64,000 bases of DNA from Arthrobacter sp. SLBN-112 (GCF_006715225.1 NZ_VFMU01000001.1:2294001-2358000); one strand, 5' to 3'. Positions 7,555 through 16,699 are shown, numbered from the stretch's first letter. Numbers and translations: made by a program. The notes: generated by a model not told the origin, from the sequence alone.

Positions 7555-8964
7555 TCAACCCTGACGCGCCAGCACCTCGCCGATCACCCGCGCACCCTCC
7601 GGGTAGGCGCCCGGATTCGGGCCCGAGTAATTAAGCCGGATGAAGGCGCCGGCGGGTTCGGCCGGGAACCACTCCGTACCGGCGGCGATGATCACCCCCG
7701 CGTCCTCGCAGTCACGGACCAGACGCGGCAGGTCCGTGGCGTCCGGCAGGCGCAGCCACAGGTTCAGTCCGCCCTTGGGGAGGTTGTCGATGTGCGCCTG
7801 GGGAATGTGGTCACGGACGCTGGTGGCCAGCAGGTCGCGGCGTGACTGGAGCTGCTGGCGGAGGCTTCGCAGGTGCGTCTGCCACCCCGGCTGCGTCACC
7901 ACGTCCAGCGCGGCGGCCTGCAGGAGCCCGCTCACGTACATCGACTCGGCGGCCCGCTGGCCCAGGATGCGTTCCCGCGCCGGTCCGCGGACAACCACCG
8001 CGGCAATCCGGATGGCGGTGGAAACGCTCTTGGTGAGGGACCTGATGTACACCACGTGCCCGGAGTCGTCGCGGGTTGCCAGCGGAACAGGATCCGAGGT
8101 GATGCCGAAATCGTGGGCCCAGTCGTCCTCCACCAGGAACGCGCCATGCCGGCGGGCCACGTCCAGGATCTCGCCGCCACGGCCTGCTGCCCACTGCGCC
8201 CCGGTGGGATTGGAATAGTTGGGCTGCACGTAGAACGCCCGGGCCCCGGTCTCGGCAAAGGCGCGGTCCACGTCCGCGGGGTCAGGCCCGTCCGGACCGG
8301 TGGGCACCGGAACCACCCGTACCCCGGTCTGCGCAGCGGCAAGGATGGCGCCCCAGTACGACGGCGATTCCATGAGCAGCGGCTGTCCCGCACCCACCAG
8401 CGCACGGAAGATGGAGCTGAGGCCGCTCTGGCTTCCCGGCAGCACCACCACATCGTTCGGGGTGGGAGGCGTGATGCCCACCGGAGTGGCCAGTCCCAGT
8501 TCCTGCGCGAACCATTGCTGCAGCTCGGGCATCCCGGCGGCCGGCGGCCGCGACAGGGCGGCGTCACCGCGGGCAGCACGCGTCAGCGCGCCGCGGACCA
8601 GCCGCTCCGGCAGCAGTTCCCGGTCCGGGTAGCCGGAATGGAACCAGATGGCATCACCGGGAACGTTCCGCATGGTGCCAGACGACGACGGCAGCGGAGA
8701 CGACGGCGACCTCAGCGCAGCCGTTTGCCAGCCATAGTCCGAGGGCCGTGCCGTGCGCACGGCACGGACGAACGTCCCAACGCCGGGCCGGCTTTCGACC
8801 AGCCCCTGGGCAGTCAACGCCTGCAGCGCCTTCTGCACGGTGACCGGGCTGGCCTGGTGCTCGGCCACGAGTTGCCGGGTGGACGGCAGTTGGGCCCCCG
8901 GAGCCGCACCGGCGATCCATTGCCGGAGCGCCGCAACAATCCGCGCACTGCTATCGTTATTCAT
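7555..8964 (-). CDS. MocR/PdxR-type regulator (GntR helix-turn-helix fused to a PLP aminotransferase fold)
   Basis: A 469-residue chimeric regulator. Residues 1-~75 are a GntR winged helix (QLPSTRQLVAEHQASPVTVQKALQALTAQGLVESRPGVGTF). The rest is a fold-type I aminotransferase domain with the PLP-binding Lys312 in RSLTKSVST and the YVQPNYSNPTGAQW block. Such proteins bind PLP or amino-compound aldimines and usually control a neighbouring gene. The divergent EamA exporter is the obvious target. The ATG at 8964 is chosen because MNNDSSARI starts the HTH domain naturally; upstream in-frame codons run into the divergent promoter. No Shine-Dalgarno sequence precedes it, so the message may be leaderless. 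Confidence 0.85.
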   Translation of the reverse strand: MNNDSSARIVAALRQWIAGAAPGAQLPSTRQLVAEHQASPVTVQKALQALTAQGLVESRPGVGTFVRAVRTARPSDYGWQTAALRSPSSPLPSSSGTMRNVPGDAIWFHSGYPDRELLPERLVRGALTRAARGDAALSRPPAAGMPELQQWFAQELGLATPVGITPPTPNDVVVLPGSQSGLSSIFRALVGAGQPLLMESPSYWGAILAAAQTGVRVVPVPTGPDGPDPADVDRAFAETGARAFYVQPNYSNPTGAQWAAGRGGEILDVARRHGAFLVEDDWAHDFGITSDPVPLATRDDSGHVVYIRSLTKSVSTAIRIAAVVVRGPARERILGQRAAESMYVSGLLQAAALDVVTQPGWQTHLRSLRQQLQSRRDLLATSVRDHIPQAHIDNLPKGGLNLWLRLPDATDLPRLVRDCEDAGVIIAAGTEWFPAEPAGAFIRLNYSGPNPGAYPEGARVIGEVLARQG

Positions 8965-8974
8965 GAAGGAACAT

Positions 8975-8986
8975 AGTAGCGCTACT
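8975..8986. promoter_or_regulatory. perfect 12-bp palindrome, candidate operator for the MocR/EamA pair
   Basis: AGTAGCGCTACT is an exact palindrome, 10 bases upstream of the regulator start and 15 bases before the GTG I assign to the exporter. Its position, covering both predicted promoters, suits autoregulation and control of the exporter. The sequence is seen directly; binding is inference. Confidence 0.55.
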
Positions 8987-9001
8987 GTCCTAAACCGCCC
9001 A

Positions 9002-9892
9002 GTGATACTGCCGCGAAAAGCCACCGGAATCTGGTGGGGCCTGCTGGGCGTGGCAGCCTTCTCCTTCACCGTTCCCTTCACCCGCGTGGCCGTCGCCGGC
9101 ATCCCCCCGCTGTTCATCGGCTCCGGCCGGGCCGTGGTGGCCGCTGTTCTTGCGGTTGCAGCACTTGCCATCACCCGCCAGCGGCTGCCGCAACCGCGCA
9201 CCTGGCTGCGCCTGGCGCTCGTGGCCGTGGGCGTCGTCGTCGGCTTTCCGCTGCTGACGTCCTACGCCCTCACCGCCGTGGCGGCAGGGCACGGGGCCGT
9301 GGTGATCGCCCTCCTGCCGGCGGCCACGGCCTCGGTGGCGATGCTGCGCTCCGGCGAGCGGCCGCCGGCCGTCTTCTGGGGAGTGACGGCGCTCGGCTCG
9401 CTGGCGGCGGTCTCCTTCGCCTTCCTGCAGTCCGGCGGTGTGGGGCACCTGCACTGGGCCGACCTCCTGCTGCTCGGCGCCGTGGCCTGCGCCGCGGTGG
9501 GGTACGCCGAAGGTGGCCTCCTGGCGCGCCAGCTTGGCTCCTGGCAGACCATCGCCTGGGCCTTGGTCCTTGCCGCGCCGGCCATGCTGGTCCTGGCCGT
9601 GCTCTCCGTGCTGGAACAGCCGCCGTCGGCCACGCCCGTCCAGTGGGCGGCCTTCGCCTACCTCGCCGTGGTCAGCATGTTCCTGGGCTTCTTCGCCTGG
9701 TACCGCGGCCTGGCCATCGGGCCCATGGCGCAGGTCAGCCAGATCCAGCTGCTCCAGCCGGTCCTCAGTCTCGGCTGGGCCGCGCTCCTGCTGGGCGAAG
9801 CGCTCACCTGGACCACCCTCATTGGTGCCCTTGCCGTCATCCTCTGCGCCGCCGCGGCCGTCCGCGTCCGGCTCAACCGTCCCGCCCCTTAA
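9002..9892 (+). CDS. EamA/DMT-superfamily transporter (probable exporter)
   Basis: A protein of about 296 residues with ten hydrophobic segments in two EamA repeats. Features include the typical FTVPFTRVAVAG first segment, a central YAEGGLLARQLG linker and a final MAQVSQIQLLQPVLSLGWAALLLGE block. DMT-family members export amino acids or other metabolites. The divergent MocR/PdxR-type regulator suggests an amino compound or vitamer substrate. The start is uncertain: I use GTG at 9002, beyond the operator palindrome; an in-frame ATG at 8963 would overlap the regulator's own start codon. The PaiB-like gene follows 18 bases later, probably in the same transcript. Confidence 0.8.
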   Translation: MILPRKATGIWWGLLGVAAFSFTVPFTRVAVAGIPPLFIGSGRAVVAAVLAVAALAITRQRLPQPRTWLRLALVAVGVVVGFPLLTSYALTAVAAGHGAVVIALLPAATASVAMLRSGERPPAVFWGVTALGSLAAVSFAFLQSGGVGHLHWADLLLLGAVACAAVGYAEGGLLARQLGSWQTIAWALVLAAPAMLVLAVLSVLEQPPSATPVQWAAFAYLAVVSMFLGFFAWYRGLAIGPMAQVSQIQLLQPVLSLGWAALLLGEALTWTTLIGALAVILCAAAAVRVRLNRPAP

Positions 9893-9910
9893 CCCCGAAA
9901 GGACTTTCCC

Positions 9911-10534
9911 ATGTACATTCCCGCCCACTTCGCCGCCGATCCCCAGGCCGTCCAGAACCTCCTCGCGGCTCCCGGCGCGGCCAACCTGGTCACCATGACG
10001 GACCAGGGCCTGCTGGCAACGCTGCTGCCTTTCGCCTTCAACCCGGGGGTGGGGGAGCACGGCGCGCTGCAGGCCCACATGGCAAGGAACAACCCGCAGT
10101 GGTCCGCCCCGCCAACCGGCGAGGCGCTGGCCATCATCCAGGGCCCCGACAACTACATCTCGCCGTCGTGGTACGCGTCCAAGGCCGAGCACGGCCGCGT
10201 GGTCCCCACCTGGAACTACAGCACCGCGCACGTGTACGGGGAGTTGGTGGTCCATGACGACGCCGGCTGGCTGGCCAGGCACGTCCGGCACCTGACCGGC
10301 CTGCACGAGGAGGGCCGGGAGGACCCCTGGACCGTGGACGATGCGCCGGAGAAATTCATTGCCGGGCAGCTGCGGGCGATCGTCGGCATGGAACTGGTGA
10401 TCACCCGGATCGAGGCGAAGGAAAAACTGAGCCAAAACCGCTCCGACGCCGACGCCTGGGGAGTGGCGGCGGGCCTCCGGGCCAGCGGGCGCGAAGCCGG
10501 CGCGGCCGCCGTCGAACGCGTGCGCGGCAGGTGA
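9911..10534 (+). CDS. PaiB-like FMN-binding negative regulator family protein
   Basis: A 207-residue member of the PaiB family, which adopts an FMN-binding split barrel. Visible family features are MYIPAHFA at the start, LLATLLPFAFNPG, HMARNNPQW, and ISPSWYASK followed by PTWNYSTAHVYG. The Bacillus founder was described as a repressor of protease and sporulation genes, but these proteins may be flavin-dependent enzymes. AAAGGA precedes the ATG at a good distance. It follows the EamA exporter by 18 bases, so a shared operon under the MocR regulator is likely. Confidence 0.85.
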   Translation: MYIPAHFAADPQAVQNLLAAPGAANLVTMTDQGLLATLLPFAFNPGVGEHGALQAHMARNNPQWSAPPTGEALAIIQGPDNYISPSWYASKAEHGRVVPTWNYSTAHVYGELVVHDDAGWLARHVRHLTGLHEEGREDPWTVDDAPEKFIAGQLRAIVGMELVITRIEAKEKLSQNRSDADAWGVAAGLRASGREAGAAAVERVRGR

Positions 10535-10540
10535 GCGGGC

Positions 10541-11668
10541 CTAGGCTGCCCGTTCCAGCAGGACCATCACCTCGTAGTGCGTGGTCTGCGGGAACATGTC
10601 CAGGACCCGGGCGCGCCGGGCGGTGAACGACGGGAGTGCGGCCAGGTCCCGGGCCAGGGACTGCGCATTGCAGCTGGAGTACACCGCGTGCTGCACGTCC
10701 GACGATTCCAGCCAGCCGCACAGCTCCTTCCCGATGCCGCGCCGAGGCGGGTTCACGATCACCAGGTCCGGCGACTGCCTGCTGGCCAGGGCAAAGGCGG
10801 TGGCGTCGCAGGCCTGGAAGTCCATCCCCTCCAGGCCGGCTTCGCCACTGCTGATGCGGGCGGACACGATCGCCTCGCTGCTGGTTTCAATGCCGGTTAC
10901 GGTGCGGGACGGGGCGGCGCTGTGCAGGGCGAAGCCGCCCACGCCGCAGTACAGGTCCCACACCGAGGCCGGGGCCAGTTCGTTGACCCACTCGCGCCCC
11001 TGCCGGTACAGGGCCGCGGCCATGTCGGTGTTGGTCTGGAAGAAGCTTTGCGGGCGCAGGTGCAGGTTGATGTCGTTGACCCGCATGTTCAGGGTGGACT
11101 GCCCGGTCAGCAGGATCTCCCGGTCGCCTTCCAGCACGGCTTTGTGTTCCGGGTGCAGGTTGACCGAGACCACCTTCACCTGCGGCAGGGCGGCCAGCAG
11201 TTCCGGGAGGTGCTTCCGGATGCGCGGCACCGTTTGTTCCGAGCGCAGGACCAGCCGGAGCATGACCTCGCCGTCAGGAGATTCCGTAACGATGATGTGC
11301 TTGAGCTCGCCGGTCCGGCGGGGAACGTCATAGGGCGTCAGGCGGACCCGCCGGATGAAGTTCGCCAGCACGGGGAAGCAGGCCAGCAGCCCGGGGGAGC
11401 AGACGCCGCACTTGCGCAGGTCCACGCCGTGGCCATCGGCGTCGAGGATCCCGATGGTGGGGTTCTGCGCGGTTCCGCCAACCACCATTTTGGCCTTGTT
11501 GCGGAAGCCCGACTCCTGGCTCGCCACCGGCGGCAGCCATTCGAGTTTGGTGTGACCTGACAGGAGGGTCTGGCAGTGCAGCTGTTTGCCGGCCAGCTGC
11601 TCACCGTAGGGCCTGCCCATGTGGGTGCAGGAGCGGCAGGTGCCGGCATCAAAGTAGGAACAGCGCAT
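10541..11668 (-). CDS. rlmC: 23S rRNA (uracil-747-C5)-methyltransferase RlmC
   Basis: A 375-residue RumB/RlmC-type methyltransferase that makes 5-methyluridine in 23S rRNA using S-adenosylmethionine. The N terminus has the Fe-S cluster cysteines of the family (Cys3, Cys11, Cys14, with further Cys in KCGVC). The C-terminal half has the SAM-binding DLYCGVGGFAL motif, NPPRRG, and the catalytic Cys333 in YSSCNAQSLARDL. Lacking an N-terminal TRAM domain, it fits RlmC better than RlmD. It is convergent with the PaiB-like gene, with only six bases between stop codons. Confidence 0.88.
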   Translation of the reverse strand: MRCSYFDAGTCRSCTHMGRPYGEQLAGKQLHCQTLLSGHTKLEWLPPVASQESGFRNKAKMVVGGTAQNPTIGILDADGHGVDLRKCGVCSPGLLACFPVLANFIRRVRLTPYDVPRRTGELKHIIVTESPDGEVMLRLVLRSEQTVPRIRKHLPELLAALPQVKVVSVNLHPEHKAVLEGDREILLTGQSTLNMRVNDINLHLRPQSFFQTNTDMAAALYRQGREWVNELAPASVWDLYCGVGGFALHSAAPSRTVTGIETSSEAIVSARISSGEAGLEGMDFQACDATAFALASRQSPDLVIVNPPRRGIGKELCGWLESSDVQHAVYSSCNAQSLARDLAALPSFTARRARVLDMFPQTTHYEVMVLLERAA

Positions 11669-11719
11669 GACCGGACAAGTTTACCCGGTGCACCATCCCG
11701 GCCACGACGTGAGGGGGAC

Positions 11720-11760
11720 GACGCCGGCACCCGGCCAGGTGCCGGCGTCGCGCTTCTTTC
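11720..11760 (+). terminator. strong hairpin followed by a T-rich stretch, upstream of the Lrp gene
   Basis: A perfect 12-bp stem (11720-11731 with 11738-11749, six-base loop) is followed by CGCTTCTTTC on the plus strand. It lies between the divergent rlmC and lrp-like starts, where no plus-strand gene ends. It could be a relic terminator or a leader attenuator. Confidence 0.5.
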
Positions 11761-11892
11761 ATGGCTGGCCCCTTTTCATTCCGGGTCAGGGGACCGGCCG
11801 GTTGCGGGCCGAAGTATCATCTCTTTGTGCTTCCGTTCTGGAGCCGGGCCGACTCTCGTCTGCTGTTGGATTTCTTGCGGTGAAGGGTGGAC

Positions 11893-12354
11893 ATGGAGCG
11901 GGCGAGTCTGGACCGGATCGATCAGAGCATCCTTGCGGAGCTGACGCGCAACGCCCGGGTCAGCCATGCGGAGCTGGCAGCGAAGGTGCTTCTGTCCCGG
12001 AACGCCGTGCGGCAGCGGATCGACCGCATGGAACGGCAGGGCTATATCCAGGGCTACACGGTGGTCACCGGTGCGCCGGGACAGGGGCCTGTCTCGGCGT
12101 TCCTGATGGTCTACCGGAAGGACAGGGTGCGCGGATCCGATGTGATTTCCCTGCTGCAATCGATCCCCGAAGTGGTCCTGTGTGATGTTGTCAGCGGCGA
12201 CTTCGACCTGCTGGTCCGGGTGGAAGCCCGTTCCCTCGAGCGCATCCAGGAAATCTGGGAGCAGATTGCTGCCGCTCCCGGAGTGACGGACACGGTGACG
12301 GCCATGACGCTGTCCAACTACGTCCGGCGGGGCACGGCAGTCCAGCCCACCTAG
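11893..12354 (+). CDS. Lrp/AsnC-family transcriptional regulator
   Basis: A 153-residue regulator with an N-terminal helix-turn-helix ([42 protein letters not shown]) and a C-terminal RAM ligand-binding domain (residues ~70-145). These proteins usually sense amino acids. The ATG at 11893 is preferred over the GTG at 11887 because GAAGGG lies just upstream at suitable spacing. The stop shares a CTAG with the stop of the convergent aldehyde dehydrogenase gene. Together with the adjoining dehydrogenases and amino-acid permease it suggests an amino-acid catabolic cluster. Confidence 0.88.
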   Translation: MERASLDRIDQSILAELTRNARVSHAELAAKVLLSRNAVRQRIDRMERQGYIQGYTVVTGAPGQGPVSAFLMVYRKDRVRGSDVISLLQSIPEVVLCDVVSGDFDLLVRVEARSLERIQEIWEQIAAAPGVTDTVTAMTLSNYVRRGTAVQPT

Positions 12355-13778
12355 GTCCTGCCGCCCTGGTGCTTGATGCAGACAACCTTCGGCTGGGTCA
12401 TCTCCTCGTAGGCGAACCGGACACCTTCACGGCCCATGCTGCCGTACTTGGATCCACCGAACGGCATCCCGTCGAAGCGGTAATCCGAGGAATCATTGAT
12501 CATCACGCCACCTGCATCGATGCGGCCGGCAGCCTCCAGCGCAGTGCCAAGAGAGCGCGTGAAGATTCCCGCATGCAGGCTGAAGTCCACCGCATTCGCC
12601 AGGTCCACAGCCTCGTCAAAGGTTGTGAACGGCTGCAGCAGCACCACTGGCCCAAAAACTTCTTCGTTCCAGAGTCTGCTCCCCATGGGGACGTTCTCCA
12701 GCACCGTGGGCTGCAGGACATTGCCGTTCCGGGTATTGCCGGCCAGGACTACGGCACCTGCGCTGACGGCCGCATCAATTTTGGTTTGGAGGTGTTCCAC
12801 CGCTGCGGAGGAGATCATTGGACCCACATCGGTGTTCTCCCCTGCAGGATCGCCCGCCACGAGCCGTGACGTTTCCTGCAGGAAGCGCCGCCGGAATTCG
12901 GTGTACACGGGCTCGGCCACGAGAATACGCTGTGCTCCCACGCAGTTCTGGCCGGCGGCCCAAAAGGCACCGGAGACGCATGCTTCCACGGCGGCAGCAA
13001 TGTCAGCGTCGTCCATCACGATCACCGGGGCGTTGCCGCCCAGATCCATGGACAGCTTCTTCAGCCCCGCTGTCCGGGCGATCGCCTCCCCGGTGGAAAA
13101 CCCGCCGGTGAAGGACACCATCCGTACGTCCCGGTTCCTGACGATCGCCTCCGCAACGTCCCTGCCCCCGTGGACAACCGTGAGCACTCCGTGGGGCAGG
13201 CCCGCTTCGGTGAGGACGTCCGCCAGCATTTGCGCGGACAGCGGAGTCAAGGCGGACGGCTTGAGAATCACGGCGTTCCCTCCCGCGATGGCCGGGCCCA
13301 CCTTGTGCGCCACCAGGTTCAACGGGTCGTTGTACGGCGTGATGGCCGCGATGATGCCCAGCGGTTCCCGGGAGTACCAGCCCATGCGGTCTTCCGAGCC
13401 CTCATAGGAGTCAAAAGGGATGGTTTCTCCTCCATTCCGGCGTGCTTCTGCCGCCGACAAGCGAAGGGTGTTGACCGCCCGCAGTACTTCCTTGCGTGCC
13501 TGCCGGATGGTCTTCCCGCTCTCAGCGGTGATGGTCCGGGCAAAATCCTCCGCCCGCCCGTCCATCAGCATGGCAGCAGCGTCCAGGAGCTTCCCGCGGG
13601 TGTGACGGGACATTCCCCGGGCCCGCACGGCCCCGGCCCGGGCCGTCTCGAAGATCGTTTCCATGGCGTCCGGTGGGGTCAGGACGACCGCTCCCACAAT
13701 CCGGCCATCGTAGGGGCTCTGCACGTCGCCGAACGCAGGCAGTGCCTTCTCCGATGGGGCCAGTGTCGATTCACGCAT
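12351..13778 (-). CDS. aldehyde dehydrogenase family protein
   Basis: A 475-residue NAD(P)-dependent aldehyde dehydrogenase. The nucleophile is Cys279 in [12 protein letters not shown]. The Glu that normally serves as general base is replaced by Asp245 (SMDLGG); the 34-residue spacing to Cys279 equals the usual Glu-Cys spacing, so the substitution is real. Other family blocks are [23 protein letters not shown] and NEEVFGPV. The overall look is of the succinate-semialdehyde, lactaldehyde or phosphonoacetaldehyde group. The gene overlaps the end of the homoserine dehydrogenase gene by eight bases, so the two are co-translated. A substrate made by that enzyme, such as aspartate semialdehyde, is an attractive guess. 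Confidence 0.85.
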   Translation of the reverse strand: MRESTLAPSEKALPAFGDVQSPYDGRIVGAVVLTPPDAMETIFETARAGAVRARGMSRHTRGKLLDAAAMLMDGRAEDFARTITAESGKTIRQARKEVLRAVNTLRLSAAEARRNGGETIPFDSYEGSEDRMGWYSREPLGIIAAITPYNDPLNLVAHKVGPAIAGGNAVILKPSALTPLSAQMLADVLTEAGLPHGVLTVVHGGRDVAEAIVRNRDVRMVSFTGGFSTGEAIARTAGLKKLSMDLGGNAPVIVMDDADIAAAVEACVSGAFWAAGQNCVGAQRILVAEPVYTEFRRRFLQETSRLVAGDPAGENTDVGPMISSAAVEHLQTKIDAAVSAGAVVLAGNTRNGNVLQPTVLENVPMGSRLWNEEVFGPVVLLQPFTTFDEAVDLANAVDFSLHAGIFTRSLGTALEAAGRIDAGGVMINDSSDYRFDGMPFGGSKYGSMGREGVRFAYEEMTQPKVVCIKHQGGRT

Positions 13779-14823
13779 GTGCAGTCACCTGGTTCCTCGC
13801 ACCGTGCATCGCGATGATGTCCGAGAGCAGGGCATACGCCGTCTCCACCCGTCCGGCCCCGGGACCGGAAACCGTTACCGGCCCAAGAAGGTCGGTGTGG
13901 AACGACACCGCGTTGTTCGCTCCGGAAACTCCCGCGAGCCCGTGGTCAAGGGGGAGTGCTGCGGGGGCAACGCCGGCGGTTACTGTCCCGTCCGGGTTTC
14001 CCCGCGCAGACCCCACCAATTTCCACCGCCGGCCCTCACCCCTTGCCCTGGTGAGGTCTTCGCGGGTCAGCGCGGATATCCCTTGGCGCTGGACATCAGC
14101 GAGCGTAAGGTCCGCGCCCAGCAGTTCATTCGCCAAAATCAGGACTTTGAGCTGGACGTCGTAGCCTTCGATATCAGCGGAGGGATCCGCCTCGGCGTAA
14201 CCCCGCTGCTGGGCTTCGCGCACTGCCTCGTCAAAGCTGAGGCCGTCCTCCATCCGGCCCAGAACGTAGTTGCTGGTGCCGTTGAGGATGCCCTCAAAGC
14301 CAGTGAGTATCAGGCCTGGAAGCAGTTGCTTCGCAAAACGGAGCACAGGGGTTCCGCTCATCACCGCGCCCTCGAATTCGAAACCCAGGCCATTTCCTTG
14401 TGCCAGTTGCGCCAGTTCCGCTCCCCACAGCGCAACGGGGCCCTTGTTGGTGGTGCAGACGCTCTTACCGGATTCCAGGGCCCAGCGTACGTGCGAGGCC
14501 GCGGGCTCACCGTCCGTGGGGTTGGTGAAGGTTGCTTCACAAATGATGTCGGCAGGGCACGTCCGGATGACACGCTCGTTGTCCGGCTCCGCGGACCCCC
14601 CGCATGCTGCGAAGGTCTCCACACCTGGCTCGAGCCGGAAGGCTGCGTCCAGGTCAATCCCCCCGGCCTGCACCAGTGAGCCGAGGCGAAGGTCCGTAAT
14701 GGCCACCACCCGCAGGCCAAAACCCAGTTTGCGGCTGAGCTCATCCCCACGGGTGGCGATCAATTCAGCAAGTGTCCTGTTTACGCCGCCGAAACCGATC
14801 AGCGCGATGTCGTACGTGGTCAT
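13771..14823 (-). CDS. homoserine dehydrogenase family protein
   Basis: A 350-residue NAD(P)-dependent homoserine dehydrogenase without the C-terminal ACT domain that gives threonine feedback in biosynthetic forms. Visible are the Rossmann start [13 protein letters not shown], the CTTNKGPVA strand, [11 protein letters not shown], and the catalytic [16 protein letters not shown] block with its Asp and Lys. It is the first gene of an operon with the aldehyde dehydrogenase and is divergent from an APC amino-acid permease. The absence of thrB or thrC neighbours and the company it keeps point to catabolism of homoserine or a related hydroxy-amino acid. That is inference. Confidence 0.85.
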   Translation of the reverse strand: MTTYDIALIGFGGVNRTLAELIATRGDELSRKLGFGLRVVAITDLRLGSLVQAGGIDLDAAFRLEPGVETFAACGGSAEPDNERVIRTCPADIICEATFTNPTDGEPAASHVRWALESGKSVCTTNKGPVALWGAELAQLAQGNGLGFEFEGAVMSGTPVLRFAKQLLPGLILTGFEGILNGTSNYVLGRMEDGLSFDEAVREAQQRGYAEADPSADIEGYDVQLKVLILANELLGADLTLADVQRQGISALTREDLTRARGEGRRWKLVGSARGNPDGTVTAGVAPAALPLDHGLAGVSGANNAVSFHTDLLGPVTVSGPGAGRVETAYALLSDIIAMHGARNQVTAHA

Positions 14824-14963
14824 GGTGCTCCTTCAATCTGGCCAGTTGGTGCTCCCATCGTGGTCCCACCCGCTGTCCGTCGGGATATGTCCAAATGCCC
14901 AAACGGGGAGGCAGAACGACCATTGACCTGACGAATCGACATACTGCCCGCGCGTAGTAAACG

Positions 14964-14976
14964 TGCAACATTTGCA
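14964..14976. promoter_or_regulatory. 13-bp palindrome in the divergent dehydrogenase/permease promoter region
   Basis: TGCAACATTTGCA (TGCAA-CAT-TTGCA) lies between the homoserine dehydrogenase start (14823) and the permease start (15112), in the less GC-rich part of this 288-base region. It is a candidate operator for the Lrp or IclR regulators nearby. Confidence 0.4.
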
Positions 14977-15111
14977 TCTCCATATGCTTTTCATGACTAG
15001 AAAGGCGTTTTTGTGTTACTTTCGTCACTGTCGACGCACTCATAGCCCCTTTCGGACAGGCAAGCGAAATGCGGCCGCCCTTCCGACCCTTCCCCCAACT
15101 GGAGGCATCCC

Positions 15112-16551
15112 TTGGAATCTTCGACCCCCCTAACCCTCAAGCCAGAGCCTGGCGCTCCCCCCTCCGGAGAACCCGGACTCCACCGCTCCATGGGCCCCAG
15201 GCATCTGGTCATGATCGCCATGGGCGGAGTGATAGGTTCCGGCTTGTTCCTCAGCTCGGGCTACACCATTTCGCAGGCAGGGCCACTCGGCGCCGTTCTT
15301 GCCTACCTCGTTGGCGCCTTTGTGGTTTACCTGGTGATGGCATGCCTGGGTGAACTCGCCATCGCGTACCCCGTCTCCGGGGCATTCCACATTTACGCTG
15401 CCCGGTCCATCGGACCGGCCACCGGCTTCGCAACCGCTTGGCTGTACTGGCTGTGCTGGGCAGTGGCTATCGGGTCGGAGTTCACCGCCTCGGGCCTGCT
15501 GATGCAACGGTGGTTCCCCGGCGTTGACGTGTGGGTGTGGTGCCTCGTATTTGCCGCCACGCTGTTCGGTTTGAACGCCGTTTCGTCGAGGTTCTTTGGC
15601 GAGTCGGAGTTCTGGTTTGCCATCATCAAGGTCGCGGCGATCATTGCGCTCATCGTTCTTGGCGGTGCAGCCCTGCTGGGCTTCCATCCGCTCAGCGAAG
15701 GCGGCAGCCATCCCTTCCTGTTCGAGAATTTCAATACCGAGGGAGGCCTGTTTCCCAACGGATTTACCGGCGTTCTGATCACCGCGCTCGCCGTCTTCTA
15801 CGCCTTTTCCGGGTCCGAACTGATTGGTGTGGCCGCCGGGGAAACAAAGGATCCCGCCACCAGCATTCCCAAAGCGATGCGAAGCACCGTCATCCGCCTG
15901 CTGGTGTTTTTCGTGGGGGCCATCGCTGTCATTGCCGCCACTATTCCGTACCAGGAAGTAGGGCTTGACGAGAGCCCGTTTGTGACCGTGTTTACGGCTA
16001 CCGGTGTTCCTTTTGCCGCTGACCTGATGAACTTTGTCATCATCACGGCGTTGCTGTCCGCCGGCAACAGTGGATTGTTTTCGTGCGCGAGGATGCTCTA
16101 CTCCCTTGCCAATGAAGGCCACGCACCGCAGGCGCTCAAGAAGCTGACCCGCCGGGGCATCCCCATGACCGCACTCTCGGTGAGCATGCTCGGCGGGCTG
16201 GCATCCCTCATCAGCAGCGTGGTCGCTCCTGAAACTGTCTACCTGGCACTGGTGTCGGTGGCGGGCTTCGCAGTGGTGGGCGTCTGGATGTCCATCACCG
16301 CTTCGCACTTCTTCCACCGTCGGTCCTTTGTCAGGAACGGCGGGAACGTCGCTGCACTGGGCTACAAGGCCCCGTTCTTTCCGCTGGTGCCGATCCTGGC
16401 ATTTACCCTCTGCGTCATCTCACTCGTCGGCATAGCCTTTGATCCCAACCAGGTCGCGGCCCTCTACTTTGGTATTCCTTTCGTTGCGGCCTGCTACGGC
16501 TACTTCCACTTCAGGTACGGGCGGAAGGGCCCTGCCGGCGTGCCTGCTTAG
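15112..16551 (+). CDS. APC-superfamily amino acid permease (AAT type)
   Basis: A 479-residue, 12-segment permease. The first membrane segment carries the family signature MGGVIGSGLFLSSG, and AYPVSGAFHIYA and FYAFSGSELIGVAAGE follow at the expected places, as in the lysine/GABA/aromatic amino acid permease group. The start is TTG at 15112, supported by GGAGG at 15101-15105. It is divergent from the homoserine dehydrogenase-aldehyde dehydrogenase operon and next to Lrp and IclR regulators. It probably imports the amino acid this cluster degrades. Confidence 0.85.
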   Translation: MESSTPLTLKPEPGAPPSGEPGLHRSMGPRHLVMIAMGGVIGSGLFLSSGYTISQAGPLGAVLAYLVGAFVVYLVMACLGELAIAYPVSGAFHIYAARSIGPATGFATAWLYWLCWAVAIGSEFTASGLLMQRWFPGVDVWVWCLVFAATLFGLNAVSSRFFGESEFWFAIIKVAAIIALIVLGGAALLGFHPLSEGGSHPFLFENFNTEGGLFPNGFTGVLITALAVFYAFSGSELIGVAAGETKDPATSIPKAMRSTVIRLLVFFVGAIAVIAATIPYQEVGLDESPFVTVFTATGVPFAADLMNFVIITALLSAGNSGLFSCARMLYSLANEGHAPQALKKLTRRGIPMTALSVSMLGGLASLISSVVAPETVYLALVSVAGFAVVGVWMSITASHFFHRRSFVRNGGNVAALGYKAPFFPLVPILAFTLCVISLVGIAFDPNQVAALYFGIPFVAACYGYFHFRYGRKGPAGVPA

Positions 16552-16568
16552 GCATGGACCTCTGCTGA

Positions 16569-16605
16569 GGCCCGGCTCAGACGCGCCAAGCGTCTGTGCC
16601 GGGCC
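16569..16605 (+). terminator. terminator hairpin after the amino acid permease
   Basis: A composite stem (GGCCCGGC 16569-16576 with 16598-16605, and AGACGC 16579-16584 with GCGTCT 16590-16595) just after the permease stop. It lacks a U tract. Confidence 0.55.
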
Positions 16606-16699
16606 GTGGCTGCCTTCGGGGCGCGGGGAAAGGTGTGGCATCAGGGGAACCCTCCCCGTGTGAAGATAGACCGGTTGACGGTGGGAAGGAGCAGCAAGG

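Noticed and set aside
13771..14823. Homoserine dehydrogenase as the biosynthetic hom gene
   Set aside because: It lacks the ACT domain and has no thrB, thrC or lysA neighbours. It overlaps an aldehyde dehydrogenase gene and faces a permease. Not excluded, but catabolism fits better.
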